Shown here: one piece after another, positions 8,121-17,317 of the stretch
How the letters are laid out: the number at the start of each line of letters is the position of its first letter
How positions within the stretch are numbered: the stretch's first letter is position 1
Assembly (NCBI GenBank): GCA_030068145.1
Contig: JAPJBO010000164.1
Location: forward strand, 1-64,000
Direction of reading: 5' to 3'
Length of the DNA: 64,000 nucleotides
Source: Diplonema papillatum
Taxonomy: Eukaryota; Euglenozoa; Diplonemea; Diplonemida; Diplonemidae
Made by a program: the position numbers and the translations under genes
The notes under the pieces: generated by a model
What the model was told of the DNA's origin: nothing
Database searches by the model: none
The model's input: only the letters and a program-made list of their open reading frames with translations

Positions 8121-8735
8121 TCACCGCCGTGTCGTGCGCACAACGGTCTTCGTCTCGGGCACTTTGCCCCGGGGGGGGCGTCCGAATCTGCGGCGTCTTC
8201 GCAGGGCTTCGAGCAGGCGGTCCTTGCTGTAAGTAGTGCGCAAGCTCTCCGGCCACTGCATGAGGTTGACACGACCGTCGTTTCCATCCGTGCCGATGGT
8301 AAGGCGCGAGGACTTCCCCTTCAGGAATTCGATCGCGAACCGGGTCAAGAAGTCTTGGATGCCTACGAATCCAGTGTTCTTCGGGTCAAGCACGTCTACC
8401 AGCGCCTCCACCTCCCTGGCGCTGGTACCGTATCTTTCGACCTTACGCAGAGCAGCTGCGAACTCCTCCGTGGTGAGCCAACCTTCCCGGTCAGGCGACC
8501 CATGCCTCCGCAGGCAGTCGCTCATCCTCCGGCACCTGGTGACAATGTACTCGTCCACCAACGCTTGCATGCACTCCGCGTCGCGGCTGATCGCGTAGGG
8601 AGGCCCCTCCGATACCTGCGGACACCTCCTGTGTGTGGTGGGGTTTTTTTTGCGTTGACAAAGGCATTTGTTGGCGCTAAGAAAAGAATTGGTGGTTGGC
8701 AGTGCTAGTCCCAGCGCCAGCGCGCACAAACCCAA
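8121..8735 (-). CDS. EF-hand protein
   Basis: 204-residue frame. EF-hand 1 has its loop at about residues 80-91 (S at 1, D at 3, E at 5, G at 6, L at 8, E at 12). EF-hand 2 has its loop at about 117-128 (D at 1, G at 6, V at 8, D at 12). Both are followed by Phe as usual, and the helices FAAALRKVE and FLTRFAIEFLK fit the fold. The loops lack some acidic ligands, so calcium binding may be weak. The first 30-40 residues are doubtful: the upstream part of the frame lies in sequence shared with a repeat (CAGCGCCAGCGCGCACAAAC, also at 9216), and ACACACAG just upstream of the conserved part could be a splice acceptor. The C-terminal 25 residues differ from the partial copy. Partner unknown; no signal peptide expected. 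Confidence 0.65.
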   Translation of the reverse strand: MGLCALALGLALPTTNSFLSANKCLCQRKKNPTTHRRCPQVSEGPPYAISRDAECMQALVDEYIVTRCRRMSDCLRRHGSPDREGWLTTEEFAAALRKVERYGTSAREVEALVDVLDPKNTGFVGIQDFLTRFAIEFLKGKSSRLTIGTDGNDGRVNLMQWPESLRTTYSKDRLLEALRRRRRFGRPPRGKVPETKTVVRTTRR

Positions 8736-8737
8736 AA

Positions 8738-8945
8738 TACTCGAGGGACTGCCTTGTGCTCATTTCGAAGGAGGCTAGAGGGGGAGAAAACAATACAACT
8801 ACAAAGTGGGTCTTTTTTGTTGAACGCTTACGCCCGCCACCAAACCCAGATTTACCTGTGCTTCGTGCCTCCTTTGATCTATCGCAACTGGCAGTCTCCT
8901 CAAGCATTTCCTCCAAAGCGGGTGCTTATACAAAAAGTATAGGGT
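8738..8945. repeat. Dispersed repeat R1, copy 2
   Basis: Near-complete copy from ATACTCGAGGGACTGCC to CTTATACAAAAAGTAT. It is directly followed by an R2 copy, as at 45.5-46.1 kb. Confidence 0.75.
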
Positions 8946-8952
8946 AGCGGGG

Positions 8953-9187
8953 CAAATACAATACAAACACAATCCGATGTGTTCTTCGCTTACACTACCG
9001 TGTGTTGTTTTCTCACTCAGGACTTTGACCTGTTGTGTTTGTGTGATTTGTCGTGTAGGGGTAGACCCCGCATGACCTCACGTCGGTTCAATACGTGGTT
9101 CGGTAGTTACAGCACTTGGGATCCCTTCGGTTCTTTGTCTGGCAGCTTTTGTCGAGCTTTTCCTTCCAAGCTGGCGCTTATGTAAAA
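8953..9187. repeat. Dispersed repeat R2, copy 1
   Basis: Runs from GGCAAATACAATACAAACAC through TGTTGTGTTTGTGTGATTTG to GCTGGCGCTTATGTAAAAG. Other copies lie at 13253-13425, 45908-46130 and 48515-48745. R1 followed by R2 may be one composite element. Confidence 0.75.
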
Positions 9188-9292
9188 GATTAGTCGTTGG
9201 CAGCATTTAGGGTCACAGCGCCAGCGCGCACAAACCCCAAAAGAAAGCGCGTTGCTGATAATAATTGTTCGACGCTTTTGCGGAACGTGTTT

Positions 9293-9365
9293 TTAGAGTT
9301 AAAGGTAGAATGAGAATCCGGGATTTTAGAGTCTCCGGGGTGACCTTCGTGCAAAATGGGTTCTT
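9293..9365. repeat. R6 motif, copy at 3' end of the 606-residue frame
   Basis: Contains GAATCCGGGATTTTAGAGTC and TCTCCGGGGTGACCTTCG. It matches copies at 25048, 26680, 30273 and 37412. Confidence 0.6.
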
Positions 9366-11146
9366 TTGAAGCTACTACGTATCAGGGGGGGGCGACATGA
9401 TTTGTCGAGCATTTCCTTCCAAGCTGGTGCTTTATGCAAAACAAGCGTCTGCTTTTCTTGGCTGAATACACGGAAGATGAGCTCATACTCGACACCTGCG
9501 GTCGATCGTTGCAGCGGCAAGGGCATGACGCCCGCGGTGCGGAAACGGCGCTTCCAGCCGGCGGGGGCGGTAGAAGGCGGCCGTTGGACGAATCTCCGAA
9601 GCTGTCGGCAACTTACCATCGCGTCGGGCCCAGTTGGCGGCAATATAGCGCCCGGCATGGGCAGGCTCTTCATAACGCTATGCCCGGCCTGCGTTTTTGC
9701 ATTGTCTGGCTCCTGGCACACGCGACTGTCCTCCAAGCACGCGTCATGACAGCTGGCTTCCCTTGGTGTCTGCGGTGTGTGGGAACGTCCCGTGGCCCCG
9801 GTTTGTCGTGCCGTGTTCGGGCCGTGGACACCTTCTCGGGGCATGAAGGAACGCTCTGTGGCCCCGTTCGTCTCGGTCTTGCTGCAGCCGTTGCTTCGTC
9901 GTGGCTGGTTTGGATCGCCTTTATCTTCTGGGGGCATGAACGAACTGGCCCCGTTCGTCTCAGTCTTGCAGCAGCCGCTGCTTCGTCGTGCCGGGTTGGG
10001 ATCGATAAATTCTTCTTGGGGCATGAAGGAACGCGCTGTGGCACCATATGTCCCAGCCTCGTGGCAGCTGTTGCTTCGTCGTGCGGGGTTTGGTGCGCCG
10101 TTGTCTTCTTGGGGTCCGAACGAACGCTCTGTGGCCCCATGCGTCTCGGCCTTGCGGCAACTGCTTCGTCGTGCCGGGTTTGAGCTGCGGCTATCTTCTC
10201 GAGGCGTGAACGACCGCTCTGTGGCCCCGCCTTCCTCTGAGGCGCAAGGGTCGAAATCTGGCGCCGCCGATTTCAGGCCGAAAGCCCGCGGAAAACCAGG
10301 TTTCGGCCTGGTCGATGGTCCCAGCGCCAACGGTGGTCTCGGATCGGCAGGAGACGTGCCGAAGGGTGGCTCTGCCACGTAGCGCGCAGCCACCCGGGTG
10401 GCAGGGTTGTGCTGTAGTATCGTACAAGGGGTGTGCATCTGTACACTTGGCGCATGGGGCAGTGCGTGCACGTGGGTGCAGGTGTTTGTGGTCTGCTTCC
10501 TGTCTGCATTTGTGGTCTGCCTGCTGTTTGCAGAAGGCGGCTCCGCAGCGTAGCGGGCAGCCGCCCGGCTGGTGGCAGGGGTCCTCTGCAGTATGGTACA
10601 CGGGGTGTGCGTCTGTAGTATACTTGGCGCATGGGGCAGTGCGCGCACGTGGGTGTAGGTGTCTGTGGTCTGCCTGCTGTCTGCATAAGGCGGCTCTGCA
10701 GCGTAGCGGGCAGCCACCCGGCTGGTGGCAGGGTTCTGCTGTAGTATGGTACACGGGTTGTGCGTCTGTATACTAGGCGCATGGGACAGTGCGTGCATGT
10801 GGGTGCAGGTGTTTGTGGTCTGCCTGCTGTCTGCATAAGGCGGCTCTGCAGCGTAGCGGGCAGCCGCCCGGCTGGTAGCAGGTTTGGCTGGCCGGCAGCG
10901 GCGCTGCCGCTGGCAGCCTGCGGCAGCTTCGGTGCACTGCGAGAGCAGAGCACTGAGGGCCAGGCGCTCGCGGTCGGTGCCCGCGACGGTTGTGTCGGCG
11001 ACGAGGGCGTCGCGCACGGCGGCCAACGGCGCACAGTCGCAGCCCGCGGGGCTGAGGCTTTGCATCAACCGGTGCACCCGCGGCCACTGCTGCGCCAGCG
11101 ACGCCTTCACAGCTCGCAGCGGCGGCGGGGCTGGCACCGGTGACAT
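9326..11146 (-). CDS. Unknown low-complexity protein with two internal repeat blocks
   Basis: A 606-residue open frame from ATG 11146. Residues about 1-85 are non-repetitive and mostly helical (WPRVHRLMQSLS, then ERLALSALLSQCTE). Residues 86-260 are four copies of an about 50-residue unit (AARYAAEPPYADSRQTT, then THVHALPHAPS, then PCTILQ) matching about 150-bp DNA repeats at 10380-10890. Residues 290-450 are five or six copies of an about 30-residue unit (GATERSFMPQED, then PNPARRSS). The last part lies in an R6 motif, so the true end may be earlier. No family recognised. The repeat blocks could be partly intronic. An R6 copy lies about 35 bp upstream of the ATG. Confidence 0.45.
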   Translation of the reverse strand: MSPVPAPPPLRAVKASLAQQWPRVHRLMQSLSPAGCDCAPLAAVRDALVADTTVAGTDRERLALSALLSQCTEAAAGCQRQRRCRPAKPATSRAAARYAAEPPYADSRQTTNTCTHMHALSHAPSIQTHNPCTILQQNPATSRVAARYAAEPPYADSRQTTDTYTHVRALPHAPSILQTHTPCTILQRTPATSRAAARYAAEPPSANSRQTTNADRKQTTNTCTHVHALPHAPSVQMHTPCTILQHNPATRVAARYVAEPPFGTSPADPRPPLALGPSTRPKPGFPRAFGLKSAAPDFDPCASEEGGATERSFTPREDSRSSNPARRSSCRKAETHGATERSFGPQEDNGAPNPARRSNSCHEAGTYGATARSFMPQEEFIDPNPARRSSGCCKTETNGASSFMPPEDKGDPNQPRRSNGCSKTETNGATERSFMPREGVHGPNTARQTGATGRSHTPQTPREASCHDACLEDSRVCQEPDNAKTQAGHSVMKSLPMPGAILPPTGPDAMVSCRQLRRFVQRPPSTAPAGWKRRFRTAGVMPLPLQRSTAGVEYELIFRVFSQEKQTLVLHKAPAWKEMLDKSCRPPLIRSSFKRTHFARRSPRRL

Positions 11147-11181
11147 CTTCTCCCGACGATACCACCCATGGGACCACCTTT

Positions 11182-11225
11182 TTTAGAGTGCAAGTTCGCT
11201 TCGGGATCTGGGGCTTAAAAGAGAG
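11182..11225. repeat. R6 motif upstream of the 606-residue frame
   Basis: Contains TTTTTAGAGTGCAAGTTCGC, TTCGGGATCTGGGGCTTAAA. It lies 36 bp 5' of the ATG at 11146, the same spacing as the R6 copy before the 240-residue gene at 26646. Confidence 0.55.
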
Positions 11226-12530
11226 TTTTTTAAGAGAGAAAGTTTGCATCCGAGACAATACACCCGTTGTCAGAATGTAAGATTTAACAAGAACCCGAGA
11301 CTGTGTACCCTCTTCAGAGTGTAAGGTCGCTTGACAATCAAAAAAAAAAGGCCCTAGTACTTAGACTTTCACATCCAGACCTAACCTGAGGACCAGACTT
11401 TTGAAGTCCCAGACTTCTGCAACCTCAAAGTGCGAGGTGCTTCCGTGCATGAATAATCGTTTTTGTGCATCCTTGTACTTGAGGGACGAGCTTCGATGTG
11501 CCCAACCGGTGTTGTGGACGAACCTTTCAAGACTCAAGGTATCAAGACCCTTGAGGGTCGGACTTCCGGACTTCCATTTTCGATCCCCAGACGTCTTCCT
11601 CCGCGGCCTCCCACTCGTCGGGGCCGCGGACATCCTGGATCGGGGACCAATGGCCTTGAACTCACAAGCCGTAGCACGAGCAATTTTTTTTTTTTTTCCC
11701 CCTGTTGACAACTTGTGTCAGACTAGCCCACCCGGGGGTGGTTGATTCCTTCAGGCAGGGTCTCCCCCGTCCAGAGTTTGCTTGGGTCCAAGGTGATGAT
11801 CGCCCTTCGGCTCTTTATTTCCTATTTCGCTCTCTTTGTTCTTTTCATTTGATTGATATGCGTCCTCCCTCACTCTTAGCGTCCTAACCGGTCCTTTTTT
11901 TTTATATGCCGAAACCAACTGGAAACGAAAGGAAAAGAAAAATCCCTCCCTCTGCCTGTCCCTCCCTCTCAATTATTTTTTGTTTGTGCGATTTAACCTA
12001 CAGTGTGTTCTGGTTAAACCGCTGCCAACGTTCTTTCTAGCTGTAACAAATACTGTCTCCAGGGAAGCAGAAATTGGTTGTCGCAAAAAAGGAGCGAATC
12101 GTTCACGTGTCGAGCAGACAGAGAACCTGCAATGGAACAACGGACGCATCAGGGAGAAGGGAGGACGGAGGGGAAACCTGGTTCAATGCTTAAGCAGAGC
12201 ACGCCTGTTCGTTTTGATTTTCGACCAGGGTTGTTGAATGAAGGGCGGAGGGAGTCGAATAATGGCAATTATTTGACAACGCGCCTGGTTGTCTAAAAAC
12301 CACTACCGCTATTCGATCCTGCTACTGTTCGGCTACCCGGAACTTTTTTAGTATTCGACAAATCGAATGATGACACAGGTGTTATTATTCGACCCACCCC
12401 CCCCTTTTAAAAGCTCACGCCCCCCGCGCCAAAGTCAGATTCGCCTGTGTTTTGTGGCGGGGTTTGCAGCACGTTTCCTCCTTTCGTTTAACGTTCGCAA
12501 ACCTGGCGGCCAACGCTAATAGATTCTGCT
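11226..12530. other. Intergenic, no gene recognised
   Basis: Holds a T15-type tract at about 11683, repeated GAGTGTAAG/CGAGAC phrases at 11180-11330, and one R3 repeat copy (11977-12091). Open frames are short and lack composition or family support. Confidence 0.5.
11977..12091. repeat. Dispersed repeat R3, copy 1
   Basis: TTTGTTTGTGCGATTT, then GGTTAAACCGCTGCCAACG, AGCTGTAACAA, and TCGCAAAAAAGG. The second copy, at 48743-48857, ends 2 bp from the stop codon of the GH18 gene. Confidence 0.7.
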
Positions 12531-12539
12531 AAGCGCGGT

Positions 12540-12770
12540 GCTTATTCAGAAACGCAGCGTTCGCCGAAGGCCATGTCAAAGCCCCCGTGATTTCGTACAA
12601 GTGCTGATGTGCGGCGATGATCATTGTCTTCGGTGTGTGCTGGGGATGGACACGTTTGCATTGGTCGCACCGGTCGACCGACAGACCACGAACTGACCCG
12701 GAAAGGCCGTTCGAACGGTATACTGTCGGCCACTGGGCACAACAAAGTCCCGTTCTGATACAACCCGACC
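12540..12770 (-). pseudogene. Strongly decayed GH30 C-terminal relic
   Basis: Across frames the minus strand reads YQNGTLLCPV, then ANVSIPST, then IIAAHQHLYEIT and SANAAF. These line up in order with YQNGTLSLRG, ANMSVTA, VIAVNQNPYEVT and PAAAATF of the intact GH30 gene. Several frameshifts are present. Confidence 0.65.
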
Positions 12771-12852
12771 GAGGGGGGCAGCAGGACACCTTGTCCAAGT
12801 GGGTAGCGTCACCTCCCCGATGCGAGCTGATTGCCGGAGTGGATGCGGGCAA

Positions 12853-13180
12853 CTGCACCTTTGTATCATCGACACCCTCTGGGTGCTTCCAGGCTACGCG
12901 CAGTGGGGGGTTTGAAACATGATGACTAATATCAAAAGCCCGCACCCACGCGGCGTTGACGGTGGCTCCTCTTTGTAAGGGCTGCCTTGATGGTACTTTG
13001 ATCAAACACACACTACAACTGCACCTTTGTATCATCGACACTCTGGGTGCTTCCAGGCTACGCGCAGTGGGGGGTTTGAAACATGATGATTAATATCAAA
13101 AGCACGCACCCACGCGGCGTTGACGGTGGCTCCTCTTTGTAAGGGCTGCCTTGATGTTACTTTGATCAAACACACACTAA
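12853..13180. repeat. Tandem duplication, two units of about 163 bp
   Basis: The block starting CTGCACCTTTGTATCATCGA recurs at about 13018 with over 95% identity by eye, including AAGGGCTGCCTTGATG and TTTGATCAAACACACAC. Noncoding by all appearances. Confidence 0.85.
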
Positions 13181-13252
13181 GATGAAACTGATACAACCGA
13201 TCAAGACCTTCGGTCCCCGGCGACAGAATGCAGCATTTGGAAGCAGGTGCAC

Positions 13253-13425
13253 TCAGGACTCTTGACCTGTTGTGTTTGTGTGTGATTTGTCGTGTAGGGG
13301 TAGACCCGCATGACCTCACGTCCGTTCAACACATGGTTCGGTAGTTACAGCACTTGGGATCCCTTCTGATCTTTGTCGGGCAGCATCGTCAAGCATTTCC
13401 TTTCAAGCTGGCGCTTATGTCAAAA
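13253..13425. repeat. Dispersed repeat R2, copy 2
   Basis: Matches 9010-9187 from the TGTTGTGTTTGTG phrase through GGATCCCTTCTG and GCTGGCGCTTATGTC; the 5' part is missing. Confidence 0.7.
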
Positions 13426-13841
13426 AAAGAAGACTTTCGGGAGCTTGCGCTTTGAGCGAAACTGTGCGGCAGGACAAACCACGCGGGCGGTGGAGATGGA
13501 GCGATGCGGCAACGGAACAGTCCGGGTAGCCGACCCCCCTTTCAAGTCAAAAAAAACGCCGCGGGAAAACGAGAAGTGTGCAAGAACACGGCAGGCAATG
13601 GGGTCTTTGTTCTCCTGTTTATATCACTTCCGGTGCGCTGTGGGCTGACAGCTGGATAGGCCGGACGGATGAGCAACGACGCCTCCCCCATAAATGCCGA
13701 GCAAAGTCTGCTACACGTGAGCCAAGCACGCTGCAAAGGCACGAGTTTAGGATACAGGTCAAGTGGCTACTGAGTTCCCGAATCAAAGCATCAAGGCGTG
13801 GTGTACCTTGGGGGTTGGCGCTTGCGCTGAACACGAGCCCG

Positions 13842-14056
13842 TGTAGAGGCGGGCAACCATAAGGCAGTGCGCACAGGACGTGCTGCTGTGGTGACATCGC
13901 CCGAACCACTTTTTGCCGATGCCGCTACCTTTCTTGTGTTGCCGACGCCTGTGTAGAGGCGGGCAACCATAAGGCAGTGCGCACAGGACGTGCTGCTGTG
14001 GTGGCATCGCCCGAACCACTTTTTGCCGATGCCCGCTACCTTTTTTTGTTACCGAC
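13842..14056. repeat. Tandem duplication, two units of about 108 bp
   Basis: GTGTAGAGGCGGGCAACCAT, then GTGCTGCTGTGGTG, then GAACCACTTTTTGCCGATGC occurs twice, the second copy running into the GH30 fragment that follows. Confidence 0.85.
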
Positions 14057-14413
14057 GCCTCCCCCTAGCACTGCCCCGTACGTGGCAGCGGCTGCGGGGG
14101 TTCCGGCGACGTCGACAGTCGAAGTGACCTCGTACAGGTTCTGGTTGGCGGCAATGACGACTGTGACGGACACGTTTGCGACGGTCTCCCTGGATACGGA
14201 GACGCGGACGGATCCCGGGGGGACGCTGAGGCTAAATACGGACATGACGCGCCCCCTGAGGGACAGGGTCCCGTTTTGGTACAACGGGCCGTAGGACCGC
14301 TTGACGTACCAGTACACGAACGCACTCATGCCGGCGCCCATGCCGTCGCTGATCGCGCGGCCGGTGGCGAGGGCCGCCTGCCACGTGGTCCCGTTGTTCA
14401 AGTACTCCGCCAA
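14036..14413 (-). pseudogene. GH30 C-terminal fragment
   Basis: 125-residue frame matching the end of the intact GH30 from just after the nucleophile (YLNNGTTWQAALATGRAIS) through the C-terminal beta domain. An internal deletion removes the TAYVTPAQD segment and the extreme C-terminus is replaced. No catalytic residue is retained. Confidence 0.85.
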
Positions 14414-14426
14414 TCAAGCAAGGGGG

Positions 14427-14800
14427 GACGTTCAGGCTGCATACAGACATGCCCACTGGGCAACAAAGCTCCGTATTCTGATTCATCCAGACAGCTGGCC
14501 CACAGCACAGTGATTCGTGCTACGTGATAGTTCCTACTCCCTCAACCGCTACTGAGCACGGACGTTCAGGCTGCATACAGACATGCCCACTGGGCAATAA
14601 AGCTTTCATCCAGACAGCTGGCCCACAGCACAGTGATTCTGCGACGTGATAGTTCCTACTCCCTCAACCGCTACTGAGCACGGACGTTCAGGCTGCATAC
14701 AGACATGCCCACTGGGCAACAAAGCTTTCGTCCAGACAGCTGGCATACAGTGAATCGTGCCGCGCGTGATAGTTCCTCACTCCTGCAACCGCTACTGAGC
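14427..14800. repeat. Three tandem units of about 125 bp
   Basis: Each unit begins GGACGTTCAGGCTGCATACA and contains CCAGACAGCTGGC and GATAGTTCCT. The first phrase resembles the GH30 coding segment at about 15100 (GACGCTGAGGCTGAATACAG), so the unit seems to derive from gene sequence. The third unit abuts the stop of the intact gene. Confidence 0.8.
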
Positions 14801-16000
14801 ACCAGCCGACGAAGCATTGGGCAAAAGCAGGGTCCACGTGCTGTACGCAGGCAGAGTCTGGGTGGTGCCGCCCGCGACATACTGCGACTCTCTCTCCAGC
14901 ACCGCCCCGTGCTCGGTCGCAGTGTGGAACGTGGCAGCAGCTGCGGGGGTTCCGGCGACGTCGACAGTCAAAGTGACCTCGTACGGGTTCTGGTTGACGG
15001 CAATTACGACTGTGTCTTGCGCGGGGGTGACGTACGCTGTGACCGACATGTTTGCGACGGTCTCTCCGGCTACGGAGACGCGGACGGATCCCGGGGGGAC
15101 GCTGAGGCTGAATACAGACATGACGCGCCCCCTGAGGGACAGGGTCCCGTTTTGATACAACGGGCCGTAGGACCGCTTGACGTACCAGTACACGAACGCA
15201 CTCATGCCGGCGCCCATGCAGTCGCTGATCGCGCGGCCGGTGGCGAGGGCCGCTTGCCAGGTCGTCTCGTTGTTCAAGTGCTCCGTCATCCACACGGGCT
15301 TCCCCTTCTCCACCGCCAACGGATACGGCTCAAGCCCGCCGCCGTAGATATGCCCTCCGACGAAGTCGAGATTCGCCGCCGCCGCGGCATCCTGCAGGAT
15401 AGGATCCGAGAGGCTGTGGTTGAAGTGGAAGGACTCGGGTGCGAACAGCCGGGTTCCGAGACCCCCCGCGAATTCCTTGACGAAGCGGAGCAGGTCTTGC
15501 GGGGTCCAGAAGCACGATTCGTAGGTCACGCCGATATCCGGCTCGTTCTGCACCGAAACGGCGTACACGTCGACCCCGTTGCTCTTCATGTACGCGACGA
15601 ATTTCTTCAAGTGCGCGGCATATGCCGCGTACGAATCCTGCCGCAGGTACCCACCCACTGTGTTGTTGTTCGTCTTCAGCGCTGCCGGTGGTGACCAGGG
15701 CGTCGCAATGATTTTGACGTGCGAGTAGTTCGCCGCGAGGGCCCGCGTCGTCGGCAGGTTGAGGCCGAACTCCGCCTCGTCGGGCGGCAGGCGGACGCGC
15801 AGAATGTTCAGCCCCGCGGTCTGCCCATACGGCGCGGCGCCGAAGGCCGTCTGGATGTCGGCAGCCGTCACGTCCGGCTGCCACGGCATGATGTTCGCGG
15901 CGCCGAACCCTTCGATGGTCTGAAACTTCTTACTCGGGTCGACCACCACGTCCCCCAGCGCTCCAGACACCACGGCACATGCAAACAGACAGGCCTTCAT
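14792..16000 (-). CDS. Secreted GH30 glycoside hydrolase (glucuronoxylanase-like)
   Basis: 402 residues from ATG 16000. An in-frame ATG lies 39 bp upstream, but 16000 puts a signal peptide first (MKACLFACAVVSGALG) and sits in the context AACAATGAAG. The mature protein starts DVVVDPSKKFQTIEGFGA, the typical GH30 beta-strand and start of the barrel. The acid/base is Glu153 in SVQNEPD, followed by YESCFW as in subfamily 8 xylanases. The nucleophile is Glu240 in WMTEHLN. A beta-sandwich follows from about residue 285. Length is normal for the two-domain family. It would cleave xylan or glucuronoxylan outside the cell or in a food vacuole; the substrate is inferred. Partial copies lie on both sides in the same orientation. 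GC-rich coding without introns suggests a laterally acquired gene. Confidence 0.93.
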   Translation of the reverse strand: MKACLFACAVVSGALGDVVVDPSKKFQTIEGFGAANIMPWQPDVTAADIQTAFGAAPYGQTAGLNILRVRLPPDEAEFGLNLPTTRALAANYSHVKIIATPWSPPAALKTNNNTVGGYLRQDSYAAYAAHLKKFVAYMKSNGVDVYAVSVQNEPDIGVTYESCFWTPQDLLRFVKEFAGGLGTRLFAPESFHFNHSLSDPILQDAAAAANLDFVGGHIYGGGLEPYPLAVEKGKPVWMTEHLNNETTWQAALATGRAISDCMGAGMSAFVYWYVKRSYGPLYQNGTLSLRGRVMSVFSLSVPPGSVRVSVAGETVANMSVTAYVTPAQDTVVIAVNQNPYEVTLTVDVAGTPAAAATFHTATEHGAVLERESQYVAGGTTQTLPAYSTWTLLLPNASSAGAQ

Positions 16001-16184
16001 TGTTCCTCCTTTCCCCTTTGTTTGTGCGGACGTGCGCAACCCCTGTTTGCTTCAGTGACTTAGCACAGCATGCTGCCATCCGATGCTTTTTGATATAGAG
16101 TATACAAGCTTGCTACCGTAAAAAGGTCGTGTGCTCGCTGCTGGGTGCAGAGTTCGAATCTTGAACCCGAATGGCCGTACTTGC

Positions 16185-16616
16185 TCACCTGGCGCAAACA
16201 CATCCGTCCTTCAGCGGGTGGCGGGAGAAGGTGGCACGGATTGATGCAAAATGGGCTTCCCTGTGCGTATTTCGAAGGAGGCGAGGGGGGGAGAAACAAT
16301 ATAGTGGTGACCAGGGCGTCGCAATGATTTTGACGTGCGAGTAGTACGCCGCGAGGGCCCGCGTCGTCGGCAGGTTGAGGCCGAACTCCGCCTCGTCGGG
16401 CGGCAGGCGGACGCGCAGAATGTTCAGCCCCGCGGTCTGCCCATACGGCGCGGCGCCGAAGGCCGTCTGGATGTCGGCAGCCGTCACGTCCGGCTGCCAC
16501 GGCATGATGTTCGCGGCGCCGAACCCTTCGATGGTCTGAAACTTCTTACTCGGGTCGACCACCACGTCCCCCAGCGCGCCAGACACCACGGCACATGCAA
16601 ACAGACAGGCCTTCAT
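16185..16616 (-). pseudogene. GH30 N-terminal fragment fused to repeat, copy 1
   Basis: Starts like the intact gene (ATG 16616, same signal peptide), runs identically to HVKIIATPWSP, and then switches to sequence from repeat R1 (reverse of the GAGGGGGGGAGAAACAATA phrase) until a stop at 16185. Catalytic residues are absent. Part of a 612-bp tandem duplication (about 16080-17303). Confidence 0.85.
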
Positions 16617-16796
16617 TGTTCCTCCTTTCCCCTTTGTGCGGACGTGTGCAACCCCTGTTTGCTTCAGTGACTTAGCACAGCATGCTGCCATCCGATGCTT
16701 TTTGATATAGAGTATACAAGCTTGCTACCGTAAAAAGGCCGTGTGCTCGCTGCTGGGTGCAGAGTTCGAATCTTGAACCCGAATGGCCGTACTTGC

Positions 16797-17219
16797 TCAC
16801 CTGGCGCAAACACATCCGTCCTTCAGCGGGTGGCGGGAGAAGGTGGCACGGATTGATGCAAAATGGGCTGTCTTGTGCGTATTTCGAAGGAGGCGAGGGG
16901 GGGAGAAACAATATAGTGTTGACCAGGGCGTCGCGATGATTTTGACGTGCGAGTAGTACGCCGCGAGGGCCCGCGTCGTCGGCAGGTTGAGGCCGAACTC
17001 CGCCTCGTCGGGCGGCAGGCGGACGCGCAGAATGTTCAGTCTGCCCATACGGCGCGGCGCCGAAGGCCGTCTGGATGTCGGCAGCCGTCACGTCCGGCTG
17101 CCACGGCATGATGTTCGCGGCGCCGTACCCTTCGATGGTCTGAAACTTCTTACTCGGGTCGACCACCACGTCCCCAGCTCGCCAGACACCAAGGCACATG
17201 CAAACAGACAGGCCTTCAT
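16797..17219 (-). pseudogene. GH30 N-terminal fragment, copy 2, frameshifted
   Basis: Second 612-bp unit. One base is lost just after the signal peptide (TCCCCAGC against TCCCCCAGC) and the segment around 17040 is shortened. The same TPWS-to-repeat junction as in copy 1. Confidence 0.85.
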
Positions 17220-17317
17220 TGTTCCTCTTTTCCCCTTTGTTTGTGCGGACGTGTGCAACCCCTGTTTGCTTGAGTGATTTAGCACAGCATGCTGCCATCC
17301 GATGCTTTTTGATATAG

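Noticed and set aside
16140-16190. tRNA-like box (GAGTTCGAATCTTGAACC) in the GH30 tandem units
   Set aside because: No box A at a suitable distance and no cloverleaf; part of a dispersed sequence only.
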